A stretch of 64,000 bases of DNA from Pseudomonas sp. AN-1 (GCF_034057115.1 NZ_CP139195.1:2666001-2730000), one strand, 5' to 3'. Positions 25,386 through 36,800 are shown, counted from the first letter of the stretch. Notes: generated by a model from the letters alone, not told the origin. Made by a program: numbers and translations.

Positions 25386-26056
25386 TGTCTGCCAAAGCCA
25401 ATATCCTCGCCAAGCTGCGCAGGAGCCTCGAAGGCACCCGCCCGCTCGCCGACGACTACGACGTGAGCCTGGTGACCGAGCCGTGGCGCTACCCGGCCGG
25501 CGAGCGCGTCAACCGCCTGCGCCAACTGATGGAAGCGGTGCACACCGAGACCCACCTGACCACCACGACCGAGTGGCCGGCGCTGGTCGAGCGGCTGCTC
25601 GCCGACAAACAACTGCCCAGCCTGCTGATCGCCCCGGGCACCGCCCACGGCGCCCAGCTGGCCGCGCACTTCGCAGGCCGCGACGGGCTGCCGGCGCTCA
25701 AGGCCTACGACCGCCCGGTGGAGGCGTGGAAGGCCGAGCTGTTCGATGACACCCCGGCCAGTCTGACCGGCACCCTCGGCGCCATCGCCGCCACCGGCAC
25801 CCTGATCCTCTGGCCGGACCGCCACGAGCCGCGCCTGATGAGCCTGGTGCCACCGGTGCACTTCGCCCTGCTCAGGGCCAGCACGATCCGCGACAACCTC
25901 TACGAGGTGATGCAGGAACAGCAGTGGGCCGCCGGCCTGCCGACCAACGCCCTGCTGGTGTCCGGGCCGTCGAAGACCGCCGACATCGAGCAGGTGCTGG
26001 CCTACGGCGCCCACGGACCCAAGGACCTGATCGTGCTGATCCTGGAGGACGCATGA
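25385..26056 (+). CDS. lldG: L-lactate dehydrogenase complex protein LldG (LutC)
   Basis: Third subunit of the LldEFG L-lactate oxidase. The 223-residue LUD-domain protein starts MSAKANILAKLRRSLEG. The family features TLGAIAATGTLILWPDRHEP, RLMSLVPPVHFAL, and the C-terminal VSGPSKTADIEQVLAYGAHG-PKDL are visible. Its start and stop overlap the neighbouring genes (TGATG, ATGA), so the subunits are made in a coupled series. Confidence 0.93.
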   Translation: MSAKANILAKLRRSLEGTRPLADDYDVSLVTEPWRYPAGERVNRLRQLMEAVHTETHLTTTTEWPALVERLLADKQLPSLLIAPGTAHGAQLAAHFAGRDGLPALKAYDRPVEAWKAELFDDTPASLTGTLGAIAATGTLILWPDRHEPRLMSLVPPVHFALLRASTIRDNLYEVMQEQQWAAGLPTNALLVSGPSKTADIEQVLAYGAHGPKDLIVLILEDA

Positions 26057-28875
26057 GTCTGCCGGCCGCCTTTATTAGTGCCGTCGAACGGCTGATCCCG
26101 CGCGAACGGCGCTTCGACGACCCGCTGTCCACCCTGGCCTTCGGCACCGACGCCAGCTTCTACCGGCTGATCCCCCAGCTGGTGCTGCGCGTCGAATCCG
26201 AAGCCGAGGTGGTCGAGCTGCTCAGACTGGCCCATGCCGAGCGCGTGGCGGTGACCTTCCGCGCCGCCGGCACCAGCCTGTCCGGCCAGGCGATCAGCGA
26301 TTCGGTGCTGATCGTGCTCGGCGACAACTGGAACGGCCGCGAGATCCGCGGCGGCGGCGCGCAGATCCGCCTGCAGCCGGGGGTGATCGGCGCCCAGGCC
26401 AACGCCGTGCTGGCGCCGCTGCAGCGCAAGATCGGTCCGGACCCGGCGTCGATCAACGCGGCGAAGATCGGCGGCATCGTCGCCAACAATTCCAGCGGCA
26501 TGTGCTGCGGCACCGCGCAGAACAGCTACAAGACCCTCGCCGGCCTGCGCCTGGTGCTGGCCGACGGCACCGTGGTGGACAGCGAGGATGCGGCCAGCGT
26601 GCGCGCCTTCAGGCAGAGCCACGCCACGCTGCTGGCCGAGCTGGCCGAGCTGGGCCGGCAGACCCGTGCCAACACGGCGCTGGCCGACAGGATCCGTCAC
26701 AAGTACCGGCTGAAGAACACCACCGGCTTCTCGCTCAACGCGCTCATCGACTACGACGACCCGCTGGACATCCTCAACCACCTGATGGTCGGCTCGGAGG
26801 GCACCCTGGGCTTCATCAGCGCGGTGACCTACGACACCGTGCCGGACTACCCGCACAAGGCCAGCGCGCTGATCGTGTTCCCCGACGTGGCGAACTGCTG
26901 CCGCGCCGTGCCGGTGCTGCGCCAGCAGCCGGTGTCCGCCGTCGAGCTGCTCGACCGGCGCAGCCTGCGCTCGGTGGAGAACATGAAGGGCATGCCGGCG
27001 TGGGTCAGGGAGCTGTCCGCCGGCGCCTGCGCGCTGCTGATCGAGTCGCGCGCCGCCAGCCAGAGCCTGCTGCACGAGCAGATCGCGCAAATCATGGCGT
27101 CCATCGCCGGCTTCCCGGTGGAAAAGCAGGTCGACTTCAGCGAGGACCCGGTGGTCTACAACCAGCTGTGGAAGATCCGCAAGGACACCTTCCCGGCGGT
27201 CGGCGCGGTGCGCCGTACCGGCACCACGGTGATCATCGAGGACGTCACCTTCCCGGTCGAACAGCTGGCCGAGGGCGTCAACCGCCTGCTGGCGCTGCTG
27301 GACAAGCACCGCTACGACGAGGCGATCATCTTCGGCCATGCCCTGGAGGGCAACCTGCACTTCGTGTTCACCCAGGGCTTCGACAGCGACGCGGAGAAGG
27401 CCCGCTACGAGGCGTTCATGCAGGACGTCGCCCAACTGGTGGCGGTGGAGTTCGGCGGCGCGCTGAAGGCCGAGCATGGCACCGGGCGCAACATGGCGCC
27501 CTTCGTCGAGCTGGAGTGGGGCGCAGAAGCCTACCAGCTGATGTGGAAGATCAAGCGCCTGCTCGACCCGCGCGGCATCCTCAACCCCGACGTGGTGCTC
27601 TCGGAGGATCCCGAGATCCACCTGAAGAACCTCAAGCCGCTGCCGGCCGCCGACGAGATCGTCGACAAGTGCATCGAGTGCGGCTTCTGCGAGCCGGTCT
27701 GCCCGTCGCGCGGCCTGACCCTGACCCCGCGCCAGCGCATCGTCATCTGGCGCGACATCCAGGCCAGGAAGCGCGCCGGCATCGACACCAGCGAGCTGGA
27801 GCGCGCCTACCGCTACCACGGCCTCGACACCTGCGCCGCCACCGGCCTGTGCGCGCAGCGCTGCCCGGTGGGGATCAACACCGGCGACCTGGTGCGCAAG
27901 CTGCGTGCCGCCGAGGCGGATCACCCGGGCACCGCGACCTGGCTGGCCGGACACTTCGCCAGCGCGCTCAAGGGCACCCGCCTGACTCTGGCCGCCGCCG
28001 ACGGCGCGCGCCGCCTGCTCGGCGCGCCGCGCCTGGCCGCGCTCAGCGCCGGCCTGCGCCGGCTGTCCGGCGAGCGCCTGCCGCAGTGGACCGCCGCCAT
28101 GCCGCAGCCGGTGCGCCTGCAGTTGCCGGCCGCGCCGCAACAGACGGAAAAGCCGCGGGTGGTGTATCTGGCCGCCTGCGTGTCGCGCGCCATGGGTCCG
28201 GCGTTCGCCGACGCCGAGCAGACGCCGCTGCTCGACAAGACCCGCGCCCTGCTGGAGAAGGCCGGCTTCGCCGTGGTGTTCCCAGCCGAACTGGACAACC
28301 TGTGCTGCGGCCAGCCGTTCGCCTCCAAGGGCTATCCCGAGCAGGCCGAGGCCAAGCGCCGCGAGCTGCTCGACGCGCTGCTCGAGGCCAGTCGCGGCGG
28401 CCTGGACCCGATCTACTGCGACACCAGCCCGTGCACCCTGCGCCTGGTGCAGGATCTTGCCGACGAGCGCCTGCAGATCTTCGATCCGGTGAAGTTCATC
28501 CGCGAGCAGCTGCTCGACCGCCTGGAGTTCGTCCCGCAGGCCGAGCCGGTGGCGGTGCACGTCACCTGCAGCACCCAGCACCTGGGCGAGGCGCAGGGGC
28601 TGATCGACATCGTCGGCCGCTGCACCCGCCAGGTGGTGGTGCCGGAAGGCATCCACTGCTGCGGCTTCGCCGGCGACAAGGGCTTCAACCAGCCGGAGCT
28701 CAATGCCCACGCGCTGCGCTCGCTGCAGGACGCCGTGCAGCAGTGCGGTGAAGGGGTGTCCACCAGCCGCACCTGCGAGATCGGCCTGTCGCAGCATTCC
28801 GGCATCGACTACCACGGCCTGGTCTATCTGGTGGACCGGGTCACCCGGGCCAGAGTCCCCGGACAGGCGGTCTGA
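26053..28875 (+). CDS. FAD / 4Fe-4S D-lactate dehydrogenase (Dld-II type)
   Basis: Quinone-linked D-lactate oxidase of the long GlcD-ferredoxin fusion type, inferred from domain order and operon. In 940 residues: an FAD-binding PCMH domain (about 40-270; PDPASINAAKIGGIVANNSSG, VGSEGTLGFIS), an FAD-oxidase C domain ending DPRGILNPDVVL, two 4Fe-4S motifs CIECGFCEPVCPSRG and CAATGLCAQRCPVG, then two CCG domains (LDNLCCGQPF; GIHCCGFAGDKG). It starts by ATGA overlap with lldG and ends at a strong terminator. A related family member could instead use 2-hydroxyglutarate or glycolate; context favours lactate. Confidence 0.9.
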   Translation: MSLPAAFISAVERLIPRERRFDDPLSTLAFGTDASFYRLIPQLVLRVESEAEVVELLRLAHAERVAVTFRAAGTSLSGQAISDSVLIVLGDNWNGREIRGGGAQIRLQPGVIGAQANAVLAPLQRKIGPDPASINAAKIGGIVANNSSGMCCGTAQNSYKTLAGLRLVLADGTVVDSEDAASVRAFRQSHATLLAELAELGRQTRANTALADRIRHKYRLKNTTGFSLNALIDYDDPLDILNHLMVGSEGTLGFISAVTYDTVPDYPHKASALIVFPDVANCCRAVPVLRQQPVSAVELLDRRSLRSVENMKGMPAWVRELSAGACALLIESRAASQSLLHEQIAQIMASIAGFPVEKQVDFSEDPVVYNQLWKIRKDTFPAVGAVRRTGTTVIIEDVTFPVEQLAEGVNRLLALLDKHRYDEAIIFGHALEGNLHFVFTQGFDSDAEKARYEAFMQDVAQLVAVEFGGALKAEHGTGRNMAPFVELEWGAEAYQLMWKIKRLLDPRGILNPDVVLSEDPEIHLKNLKPLPAADEIVDKCIECGFCEPVCPSRGLTLTPRQRIVIWRDIQARKRAGIDTSELERAYRYHGLDTCAATGLCAQRCPVGINTGDLVRKLRAAEADHPGTATWLAGHFASALKGTRLTLAAADGARRLLGAPRLAALSAGLRRLSGERLPQWTAAMPQPVRLQLPAAPQQTEKPRVVYLAACVSRAMGPAFADAEQTPLLDKTRALLEKAGFAVVFPAELDNLCCGQPFASKGYPEQAEAKRRELLDALLEASRGGLDPIYCDTSPCTLRLVQDLADERLQIFDPVKFIREQLLDRLEFVPQAEPVAVHVTCSTQHLGEAQGLIDIVGRCTRQVVVPEGIHCCGFAGDKGFNQPELNAHALRSLQDAVQQCGEGVSTSRTCEIGLSQHSGIDYHGLVYLVDRVTRARVPGQAV

Positions 28876-28911
28876 GCCCGACACGCTTCAAGCTCGTACC
28901 ATGGCACGTTC

Positions 28912-28938
28912 GACCCCGCTTCGGCGGGGTCTTTTTTT
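28912..28938 (+). terminator. Terminator of the lactate operon
   Basis: GACCCCGC-TTCG-GCGGGGTC (8-bp stem, TTCG tetraloop) followed by seven Ts; 36 bp after the dehydrogenase stop. Confidence 0.93.
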
Positions 28939-29002
28939 ACCCTGCCTGCGACACCAGGTCGCATTATTGCCAGCCCCGCAAGAGACCCTTCCAAGGGATG
29001 AA

Positions 29003-29031
29003 TTTACTTGTCCGGATAACCGGCATAGAAT
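29003..29031 (+). promoter_or_regulatory. Candidate promoter of the nuo operon
   Basis: TTTACT (29003-29008), a 17-nt spacer, TAGAAT (29026-29031), about 105 bp before nuoA. A direct repeat of TTGCAA (29031-29036 and 29044-29049) follows directly; its meaning is unknown. I see no FNR/Anr-like TTGAT-N4-ATCAA box. Confidence 0.4.
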
Positions 29032-29136
29032 TGCAAAAATTTATTGCAAGCTGCGACACAGTGCCGCATTCTTCGCGCGCTTGTGGCGCGCCAGAGCGTC
29101 CCGCAGCCCGCCCAAAGCCCTCGAAGAGTCTCCGGC

Positions 29137-29550
29137 ATGACCGAATCGACCGCTCTGCTCGCCCACAACTGGAGTTTCGCCGTCTTCCTGCTCGGCGTCT
29201 TCGGCCTGATCGCCTTCATGCTCGGCGTCTCCAGCCTGCTCGGCAGCCGCGCCTGGGGGCGCAGCAAGAACGAACCGTTCGAAGCCGGCGTGGTGCCCAC
29301 CGGCAGCGCGCGCCTGCGCCTCTCCGCCAAATTCTATCTGGTCGCGATGCTCTTCGTGATCTTCGACGTCGAAGCCCTCTTCCTCTTTGCCTGGGCCGTC
29401 TCGGTGCGCGAAAGCGGCTGGGCGGGCCTCATCGAAGCTACCGTTTTCATAGCAATTCTGTTGGCGGGTCTTGTCTACCTTTGGCGTATCGGCGCGCTCG
29501 ACTGGGCGCCCGAAGCACGCCGCAAGCGGCAGGCGAAGCTGAAACAATGA
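29137..29550 (+). CDS. nuoA: NADH-quinone oxidoreductase subunit A
   Basis: Membrane subunit of complex I close to the quinone site. It is 137 residues from ATG 29137 ([14 protein letters not shown]). Three transmembrane helices are visible, and the conserved matrix loop [20 protein letters not shown] precedes [19 protein letters not shown], with the conserved acidic D-x-E. It leads the 13-gene nuo operon, and nuoB starts 10 bp after its stop. Confidence 0.96.
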   Translation: MTESTALLAHNWSFAVFLLGVFGLIAFMLGVSSLLGSRAWGRSKNEPFEAGVVPTGSARLRLSAKFYLVAMLFVIFDVEALFLFAWAVSVRESGWAGLIEATVFIAILLAGLVYLWRIGALDWAPEARRKRQAKLKQ

Positions 29551-29560
29551 GGCTTTGGCA

Positions 29561-30238
29561 ATGCGATATGAACTTACCCGGATCGATCCGGATGCGGTCA
29601 ATGACCAGTATCCGATCGGCCAGCGGGAAACCGTTTCCGACTCCCAGCTAGAAGACCAGGTGCACAAGAGCGTCTTCATGGGCAAACTGGAAGACGTCCT
29701 GCACAAGGCGGTCAACTGGGGGCGCAAGAACTCCCTGTGGCCGTACAACTTCGGCCTGTCCTGCTGCTACGTGGAGATGACCACGGCGTTCACCGCGCCC
29801 CACGACATCGCCCGCTTCGGCGCCGAAGTGATCCGCGCCTCACCGCGCCAGGCCGACTTCATGGTCGTCGCCGGCACCTGCTTCGTGAAGATGGCGCCGG
29901 TCATCCAGCGCCTGTACGAACAGATGCTGGAACCCAAGTGGGTCATCTCCATGGGTGCATGCGCCAACTCCGGCGGCATGTACGACATCTACTCGGTCGT
30001 CCAGGGGGTGGACAAGTTCCTCCCCGTCGACGTCTACGTTCCCGGCTGTCCGCCCCGCCCCGAGGCGTTCCTGCAGGCGCTGATGCTGCTGCAGGACTCC
30101 ATCGGCGAGGAGCGCCGTCCGCTGTCCTGGGTGGTTGGCGACCAGGGCATCTACCGCGCCGAAATGCCGGCGCAGCGCGACGTGCGCCGTGAACAACGCA
30201 TCCAGGTAACCAACCTGCGCAGCCCCGACGAAGTATGA
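29561..30238 (+). CDS. nuoB: NADH-quinone oxidoreductase subunit B
   Basis: Carries the terminal 4Fe-4S cluster N2 that reduces quinone. ATG 29561 ([16 protein letters not shown]) gives 225 residues; a TTG two codons earlier is not needed. The cluster ligands are the tandem cysteines in GLSCCYVEM plus Cys in VAGTCFVKM and [22 protein letters not shown] and [16 protein letters not shown] are also typical. Confidence 0.97.
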   Translation: MRYELTRIDPDAVNDQYPIGQRETVSDSQLEDQVHKSVFMGKLEDVLHKAVNWGRKNSLWPYNFGLSCCYVEMTTAFTAPHDIARFGAEVIRASPRQADFMVVAGTCFVKMAPVIQRLYEQMLEPKWVISMGACANSGGMYDIYSVVQGVDKFLPVDVYVPGCPPRPEAFLQALMLLQDSIGEERRPLSWVVGDQGIYRAEMPAQRDVRREQRIQVTNLRSPDEV

Positions 30239-30293
30239 GCCCCCGCCCGCCAGGTGCGGGCGTGCCCATCCGTTGACCGAGCGATCGAGAACC

Positions 30294-32075
30294 ATGACAG
30301 CAGACACCCTGCTGGCCGTCCCGCCGTACAAGGCCGACGACCAGGATATCGTCATCGAACTGCAGGCGCGTTTCGGCGCCGACACCTTCACCCTCCAGCC
30401 CACCCGCACCGGCATGCCGGTAATCTGGGTGCCGCGCGCGCGCCTGATCGAGGTGCTGCGCTTCCTGCGTGACGTGAGCAAGCCCTACGTCATGCTCTAC
30501 GACCTGCACGGCGTCGACGAGCGCCTGCGCACCCAGCGCCGCGGCCTGCCCGCCGCCGACTTCAGCGTGTTCTACCACCTGATCTCGATGGAGCGGAACA
30601 GCGACGTGATGATCAAGGTCGCCCTGAGCGAGGGCGACCTCAACGTGCCGACCGCCACCGGCATCTGGCCCAACGCCAACTGGTACGAGCGCGAGGTCTG
30701 GGACCTCTACGGCATCACCTTCAGCGGCCACCCGCACCTGACCCGCCTGCTGATGCCGCCGACCTGGGAAGGTCACCCGCTGCGCAAGGACTACCCGGCG
30801 CGCGCCACCGAGTTCGACCCGTTCAGCCTGTCCGCCGCCAAGCAGGACCTGGAGCAGGAAGCCCTGCGCTTCAGGCCCGAGGACTGGGGCATGAAGCGCG
30901 GCGGCGAGCACACCGACTTCATGTTCCTCAACCTGGGCCCCAACCACCCGTCGGCCCACGGCGCCTTCCGTATCATCCTGCAGCTGGACGGCGAGGAGAT
31001 CGTCGACTGCGTGCCGGAGATCGGCTACCACCACCGCGGCGCCGAGAAGATGGCCGAGCGGCAGAGCTGGCACAGCTTCATCCCCTACACCGACCGCATC
31101 GACTACCTCGGCGGGGTGATGAACAACCTGCCCTACGTGCTGGCGGTGGAGAAGCTCGCCGGCATCAAGGTGCCGCAGCGCGTCGACGTCATCCGCATCA
31201 TGATGGCGGAGTTCTTCCGCATCCTGAACCACCTGCTGTACCTGGGCACCTACATCCAGGACGTCGGCGCCATGACCCCGGTGTTCTTCACCTTCACCGA
31301 CCGCCAGCGCGCCTACAAGGTGGTCGAGGCCATCACCGGCTTCCGCCTGCACCCGGCCTGGTACCGCATCGGCGGCGTCGCCCACGACCTGCCGCGCGGC
31401 TGGGATCGCCTGGTGCGCGAATTCCTCGACTGGATGCCCAAGCGCCTGGTCGAGTACGAGAAGGCCGCGCTGAAGAACAGCATCCTGATCGGCCGCACCA
31501 GGGGCGTCGCCCAGTACAACACCAAGGAAGCGCTGGAGTGGGGCGTCACCGGCGCCGGCCTGCGCGCCACCGGCTTCGACTTCGACCTGCGCAAGGCGCG
31601 CCCGTACTCCGGCTACGAGAACTTCGAATTCGAGGTGCCGCTGGCCCACGAAGGCGACGCCTATGCCCGTTGCATGGTCAAGATGGGCGAGATGCGCGAG
31701 AGCCTGCGGATCATCGAGCAGTGCCTGAACAACATGCCGGAAGGCCCGTACAAGGCGGACCACCCGCTGACCACGCCGCCGCCGAAGGAACGCACGCTGC
31801 AGCACATCGAGACCCTGATCACCCACTTCCTGCAGGTTTCCTGGGGTCCGGTGATGCCGGCCAACGAGGCCTTCCAGATGATCGAGGCGACCAAGGGCAT
31901 CAACAGCTACTACCTGACCAGCGACGGCAGCACCATGAGCTACCGCACGCGGATCCGCACCCCCAGCTTCGCCCACCTGCAGCAGATTCCCGCGGTGATC
32001 CGCGGCAGCATGGTGCCGGACCTGATCGCCTATCTGGGCAGTATCGACTTCGTGATGGCTGACGTGGACCGCTGA
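30294..32075 (+). CDS. nuoC: NADH-quinone oxidoreductase fused subunits C and D
   Basis: Fused NuoCD of the enterobacterial/Pseudomonas kind: the 30-kDa-like C part (about 1-190, with [20 protein letters not shown] and [17 protein letters not shown]) followed by the 49-kDa-like D part ([30 protein letters not shown], ending [17 protein letters not shown]). The D part lines the quinone pocket. It is 593 residues from ATG 30294. An earlier TTG adds seven residues without support. The gap to nuoB is 55 bp. Confidence 0.97.
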   Translation: MTADTLLAVPPYKADDQDIVIELQARFGADTFTLQPTRTGMPVIWVPRARLIEVLRFLRDVSKPYVMLYDLHGVDERLRTQRRGLPAADFSVFYHLISMERNSDVMIKVALSEGDLNVPTATGIWPNANWYEREVWDLYGITFSGHPHLTRLLMPPTWEGHPLRKDYPARATEFDPFSLSAAKQDLEQEALRFRPEDWGMKRGGEHTDFMFLNLGPNHPSAHGAFRIILQLDGEEIVDCVPEIGYHHRGAEKMAERQSWHSFIPYTDRIDYLGGVMNNLPYVLAVEKLAGIKVPQRVDVIRIMMAEFFRILNHLLYLGTYIQDVGAMTPVFFTFTDRQRAYKVVEAITGFRLHPAWYRIGGVAHDLPRGWDRLVREFLDWMPKRLVEYEKAALKNSILIGRTRGVAQYNTKEALEWGVTGAGLRATGFDFDLRKARPYSGYENFEFEVPLAHEGDAYARCMVKMGEMRESLRIIEQCLNNMPEGPYKADHPLTTPPPKERTLQHIETLITHFLQVSWGPVMPANEAFQMIEATKGINSYYLTSDGSTMSYRTRIRTPSFAHLQQIPAVIRGSMVPDLIAYLGSIDFVMADVDR

Positions 32076-32077
32076 CA

Positions 32078-32593
32078 ATGAGCCAGACCCCTGTTTCTTC
32101 GCAGAACCTGATCCAGACCGACCGTTTCGCCCTCAGCGAGACCGAGCGCGCGGCCATCGAGCACGAGATGCACCACTACGAGGACCCGCGCGCGGCGTCC
32201 ATCGAGGCGCTGAAGATCGTCCAGAAGCAGCGCGGCTGGGTGCCGGACGGCGCCATCCACGCCATCGCCGCGGTGCTCGGCATCCCGGCCAGCGACGTCG
32301 AGGGCGTGGCCACCTTCTACAGCCAGATCTTCCGCCAGCCGGTCGGCCGCCACATCATCCGCGTGTGCGACAGCATGACCTGCTTCATCGGCGGGCATGA
32401 ATCGGTACTCGGCGCGATCCAGCAGCAGCTGGGCATCGCCCCCGGCCAGACCAGCGCCGACGGCCGCTTCACCCTGCTGCCGGTGTGCTGCCTGGGCAAC
32501 TGCGACAAGGCCCCCGCGCTGATGATCGACGACGACACCTTCGGCAACGTGACTGCCGACGGCGTCGCCAAGCTGCTGGAGGACTACGCATGA
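32078..32593 (+). CDS. nuoE: NADH-quinone oxidoreductase subunit E
   Basis: 24-kDa-like peripheral subunit with the 2Fe-2S cluster N1a. The 171 residues have a thioredoxin-like fold; cluster ligands are the two Cys in [12 protein letters not shown] and the two in [14 protein letters not shown]. It starts 2 bp after the nuoCD stop, and its stop overlaps nuoF by 4 bp. Confidence 0.96.
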   Translation: MSQTPVSSQNLIQTDRFALSETERAAIEHEMHHYEDPRAASIEALKIVQKQRGWVPDGAIHAIAAVLGIPASDVEGVATFYSQIFRQPVGRHIIRVCDSMTCFIGGHESVLGAIQQQLGIAPGQTSADGRFTLLPVCCLGNCDKAPALMIDDDTFGNVTADGVAKLLEDYA

Positions 32594-33942
32594 AGACCCT
32601 CACTTCCATCGGTCCGCTCAACACCGTCGCGCGCAGCCCGGAAACCCACCCGCTGACCTGGCGCCTGCGCGACGACGCCCAGCCGGTGTGGCTCGACGAG
32701 TACCAGCGCAAGGACGGCTACACGGCCGCGCGCAAGGCGCTCAGGGACATGGCCGAGGCGGACATCGTCAACGAGGTCAAGGAGTCCGGGCTCAAGGGCC
32801 GCGGCGGCGCCGGCTTCCCCACCGGGGTGAAGTGGAGCCTGATGCCGGCCGACGAGTCCATCAAGACCCGCTACCTGCTGTGCAACGCGGACGAGATGGA
32901 GCCCAACACCTGGAAGGACCGCCTGCTCATGGAGCAGCTGCCGCACCTGCTGATCGAGGGCATGCTGATCAGCGCGCGCGCGCTCAAGGCCTACCGCGGC
33001 TACATCTTCCTGCGTGGCGAGTACGTCGACGCCGCCGCCAACCTCAACCGCGCCATCGAGGAAGCCAAGGCCGCCGGCCTGCTCGGCAAGAATATCCTCG
33101 GCAGCGGCTTCGACTTCGAGCTGTTCGTCCACACCGGCGCCGGCCGCTACATCTGCGGCGAGGAAACCGCGCTGATCAACTCGCTGGAAGGCCGCCGCGC
33201 CAACCCGCGCGCCAAGCCGCCGTTCCCCGCCGCGGTCGGCGTGTGGGGCAAACCGACCTGCGTCAACAACGTCGAGTCGCTGTGCAACGTGCCGGCGATC
33301 ATCGGCAACGGCGTCAAGTGGTACCACTCGCTGGCCAGGGCGGGCAGCACCGACCACGGCACCAAGCTGATGGGCTTCTCCGGCAAGGTGAAGAACCCCG
33401 GCATCTGGGAGCTGCCGTTCGGCATCACCGCCCAGGAGCTGTTCGAGGACTACGCCGGCGGCATGCGCGACGGCTACCGGCTGAAATGCTGGCAGCCCGG
33501 CGGCGCCGGCACCGGCTTCCTGCTTCCCGAGCACCTGTCCGCGCCGATGCACAGCGCCGGCATCGGTCAGGTCGGCACCCGCATGGGCACCGGCCTGGCG
33601 CTGGCGGTCGACCACACCGTCAACATGGTCTCGCTGCTGCGCAACATGGAGGAGTTCTTCGCCCGCGAGTCGTGCGGCTGGTGCACCCCGTGCCGCGACG
33701 GCCTGCCGTGGAGCGTGAAGACCCTGCGCGCCCTGGAGCGCGGCCAGGGCAGCGCCGAGGACATCGAGATCCTCCTCGGCCTGGTCAACTTCCTCGGCCC
33801 GGGCAAGACCTTCTGCGCCCACGCACCCGGTGCGGTGGAGCCGCTGGGCAGCGCGATCAAGTACTTCCGCGAGGAGTTCGAGGCCGGCGTGGCCAAGGGC
33901 AGCGAGGCACGCGGCGAAGCGGTACAGATCGCCGGCGCCTGA
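32590..33942 (+). CDS. nuoF: NADH-quinone oxidoreductase subunit F
   Basis: 51-kDa-like subunit that binds NADH and FMN and holds 4Fe-4S cluster N3. The 450 residues include the NADH/FMN glycine-rich loop [29 protein letters not shown], and cluster ligands Cys362, Cys365 and Cys368 ([12 protein letters not shown]) plus Cys409 (TFCAHAPGA). Start by ATGA overlap with nuoE. A 149-bp gap follows before nuoG, the largest inside the operon. Confidence 0.97.
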   Translation: MKTLTSIGPLNTVARSPETHPLTWRLRDDAQPVWLDEYQRKDGYTAARKALRDMAEADIVNEVKESGLKGRGGAGFPTGVKWSLMPADESIKTRYLLCNADEMEPNTWKDRLLMEQLPHLLIEGMLISARALKAYRGYIFLRGEYVDAAANLNRAIEEAKAAGLLGKNILGSGFDFELFVHTGAGRYICGEETALINSLEGRRANPRAKPPFPAAVGVWGKPTCVNNVESLCNVPAIIGNGVKWYHSLARAGSTDHGTKLMGFSGKVKNPGIWELPFGITAQELFEDYAGGMRDGYRLKCWQPGGAGTGFLLPEHLSAPMHSAGIGQVGTRMGTGLALAVDHTVNMVSLLRNMEEFFARESCGWCTPCRDGLPWSVKTLRALERGQGSAEDIEILLGLVNFLGPGKTFCAHAPGAVEPLGSAIKYFREEFEAGVAKGSEARGEAVQIAGA

Positions 33943-34091
33943 AGCGTCGGCACAAGAGGATGCAAGCCGGGAGGCGGGACGTTGCGCATGGCGCATTTCC
34001 CCGCCCCCGGCGCTGCGTGCCCAGAGGGCGTGCGGCACCACGGAATTCCATTAGCCAGTCCGCGCGAGCGGGCAAAGAAGAAACCTGAACC

Positions 34092-36800
34092 ATGGCCACC
34101 ATCCACGTAGACGGCAATTCGTACGACGTCGACGGCGCAGACAACCTGTTGCAGGCCTGTCTGTCCCTCGGTCTCGACATTCCCTACTTCTGCTGGCACC
34201 CGGCGCTGGGCAGCGTCGGCGCCTGCCGCCAGTGCGCGGTGAAGCAGTACAACGACGAGAACGACAAGCGCGGGCGCATCGTCATGTCCTGCATGACTCC
34301 CGCCAGCGACAAGACCTGGATCTCCATCGACGACGAGGAAGCCAAGCACTTCCGCGAAAGCGTCGTCGAATGGCTGATGACCAACCACCCGCACGACTGC
34401 CCGGTGTGCGAGGAAGGCGGTCACTGCCACCTGCAGGACATGACGGTGATGACCGGCCACAACAAGCGCCGCTACCGCTTCACCAAGCGCACCCACCAGA
34501 ACCAGGACCTCGGCCCGTTCATCGCCCACGAGATGAACCGCTGCATCGCCTGCTACCGCTGCGTGCGCTATTACAAGGACTACGCCGGTGGCGAGGACCT
34601 GGGCGTCTACGGCGCCCACGACAACGTCTACTTCGGCCGCGTCGAGGACGGCGTGCTGGAGAGCGAGTTCTCCGGCAACCTGGTCGAGGTGTGCCCGACC
34701 GGGGTGTTCACCGACAAGACCCACTCCGAGCGCTACAACCGCAAGTGGGACATGCAGTTCGCGCCGAGCATCTGCCAGCAGTGCAGCGTCGGCTGCAACA
34801 CCAGCCCCGGCGAACGCTACGGCGAGATCCGTCGCATCGAGAACCGCTTCAACGGCTCGGTGAACCACTACTTCCTGTGCGACCGCGGCCGCTTCGGCTA
34901 CGGCTACGTCAACCGCGAGGACCGTCCGCGCCAGCCCCTGTTCGGTACCCAGAAGCTCGGCATCGACGCCGCGCTGGATAAGGCCGCCGAACTGCTCAAG
35001 GGCCTCAAGGTGATCGGCATCGGTTCGCCGCGCGCCAGCCTGGAAAGCAACTTCGCCCTGCGCGAGCTGGTCGGCGCCGGCAACTTCTACAGCGGCATCG
35101 CCGCCGCCGAGCTGGCCAACCTGCGCCTGATCCGCCAGCTGCTGGACAACGGCCCGCTGCCGACGCCGTCGCTGCGCGAGCTGGAAGAGTTCGACGCCGT
35201 GTTCGTGCTCGGCGAGGACCTCACCCAGACCGCGCCGCGCATCGCCCTGGCCCTGCGCCAGGCCGCCCGCGGCAAGGCCACCGAGATCGCCGCCGCGGCG
35301 AAGATCCCCGAGTGGCACCAGCTGGCGGTGCAGAACGTCGCCCAGCACGCGCTGAACCCGCTGTTCATCGCCAGCGTCACCAGCACCCGCCTCGACGACG
35401 TTGCCGAGGAGTGCGTGCACGCTGCGCCGGACGACCTGGCCCGCCTCGGCTTCGCCGTGGCCCATGCCATCGACCCGAGCGCCCCGGCCGTGACCGGCCT
35501 GGATGCCGAGGCCGCCGCCCTGGCCGCGCGCATCGCTGCCGCCCTGCTGGCCGGCCAGCGCCCGCTGATCGTCGCCGGCGCCTCGCTGGGCTCCCAGGCG
35601 CTGCTCGAGGCCGCCGGCAACATCGCCCGGGCACTGAAGAACCGCGAGAAGAACGCCGGCATCAGCCTGGTCGCCGCCGAGGCCAACAGCCTGGGCGTCA
35701 CCCTGCTGGGTGGCGAGTCGGTGGACGCCGCGCTGGACGTCCTGACCTGCGGCCAGGCCGACGCTGTGGTGGTGCTGGAGAACGACCTGTACCGCCGCGC
35801 CGCCGCCGACAAGGTGGACGCTGCGCTGGCGAAGGCCCGCGTGCTGATCGTCGCCGACCACCAGCACACCGCCACCGCCGCCCGCGCCGACCTGCTGCTG
35901 CCGGTAGCCAGCTTCGCCGAGGGCGACGGCACCCTGGTCAGCCAGGAAGGCCGCGCCCAGCGCTTCTTCCAGGTGTTCGAGCCGAGCTACTACGACGGCG
36001 CGATCCTGGTGCGCGAGGGCTGGCGCTGGCTGCACGCGCTGCACAGCACCGTGCAGGGCAAGGCCGTCGACTGGACCCAGCTGGACCAGGTCACCGCTGC
36101 CTGCGCCGCCGTGCAGCCGCAGCTGGCCGGCATCGTCGCTGCCGCGCCCAAGGCCGCGTTCCGCATCAAGGGCCTCAAGCTGGCCCGCGAGCCGCACCGC
36201 TACAGCGGTCGCACCTCGATGCGCGCCAATATCAGCGTGCACGAGCCGCGCCAGCCGCAGGATGCCGATTCGCCGTTCGCCTTCTCCATGGAGGGCTACG
36301 CCGGCAGCGCCGAGGCCCGCCAGCAGATCCCCTTCGCCTGGTCGCCGGGCTGGAACTCGCCGCAGGCCTGGAACAAGTTCCAGGACGAGGTCGGCGGCCA
36401 CCTGCGCGCCGGCGATCCGGGCGTGCGCCTGTTCGACGCCCCGGCCAACCGCACCGAGTGGTTCAGCGCCCCGGCCGCACCGCTCAGCGCCGCCGGCCGC
36501 TGGCAGGTGGTCGCCCTGCACCACCTGTTCGGCAGCGACGAGACCTCCTCGCGCGCCGCGCCGGTGCAGGAGCGCATCCCGGCCGCCTACGCCGCCCTCG
36601 GCAGCGACGCCGCCGCGCGTCTCGGCCTCCAGGACGGCGCCCTGCTCAGCCTCAAGGTCGGCGGCCGCGAGCTGCGCCTGCCGCTCAGGGTGATCGACGA
36701 GCTGGCCGACGGCCTGCTCGGCCTGCCCGCCGGCTTCGACGGCATCCCGCCGCTGGCCGGCACGCTGTTCGCCGAAGCCGTGCAGGAGGTGGCGCAATGA
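34092..36800 (+). CDS. nuoG: NADH-quinone oxidoreductase subunit G
   Basis: 75-kDa-like subunit that wires several Fe-S clusters from NuoF to NuoI. In 902 residues: an N-terminal 2Fe-2S ferredoxin domain ([19 protein letters not shown]), the His/Cys-ligated 4Fe-4S motif [17 protein letters not shown], further motif [17 protein letters not shown] with a distal EVCPTGVF, the extra N7-type cluster [11 protein letters not shown], then a molybdopterin-oxidoreductase-like domain without Mo ligands and a C-terminal MopB-like barrel. The stop overlaps nuoH by 4 bp. Confidence 0.97.
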   Translation: MATIHVDGNSYDVDGADNLLQACLSLGLDIPYFCWHPALGSVGACRQCAVKQYNDENDKRGRIVMSCMTPASDKTWISIDDEEAKHFRESVVEWLMTNHPHDCPVCEEGGHCHLQDMTVMTGHNKRRYRFTKRTHQNQDLGPFIAHEMNRCIACYRCVRYYKDYAGGEDLGVYGAHDNVYFGRVEDGVLESEFSGNLVEVCPTGVFTDKTHSERYNRKWDMQFAPSICQQCSVGCNTSPGERYGEIRRIENRFNGSVNHYFLCDRGRFGYGYVNREDRPRQPLFGTQKLGIDAALDKAAELLKGLKVIGIGSPRASLESNFALRELVGAGNFYSGIAAAELANLRLIRQLLDNGPLPTPSLRELEEFDAVFVLGEDLTQTAPRIALALRQAARGKATEIAAAAKIPEWHQLAVQNVAQHALNPLFIASVTSTRLDDVAEECVHAAPDDLARLGFAVAHAIDPSAPAVTGLDAEAAALAARIAAALLAGQRPLIVAGASLGSQALLEAAGNIARALKNREKNAGISLVAAEANSLGVTLLGGESVDAALDVLTCGQADAVVVLENDLYRRAAADKVDAALAKARVLIVADHQHTATAARADLLLPVASFAEGDGTLVSQEGRAQRFFQVFEPSYYDGAILVREGWRWLHALHSTVQGKAVDWTQLDQVTAACAAVQPQLAGIVAAAPKAAFRIKGLKLAREPHRYSGRTSMRANISVHEPRQPQDADSPFAFSMEGYAGSAEARQQIPFAWSPGWNSPQAWNKFQDEVGGHLRAGDPGVRLFDAPANRTEWFSAPAAPLSAAGRWQVVALHHLFGSDETSSRAAPVQERIPAAYAALGSDAAARLGLQDGALLSLKVGGRELRLPLRVIDELADGLLGLPAGFDGIPPLAGTLFAEAVQEVAQ

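Noticed and set aside
33567-36797. A 1076-codon minus-strand frame opposite nuoG
   Set aside because: Low-complexity Ala/Gly/Val/His composition; nuoG on the other strand is unambiguous.
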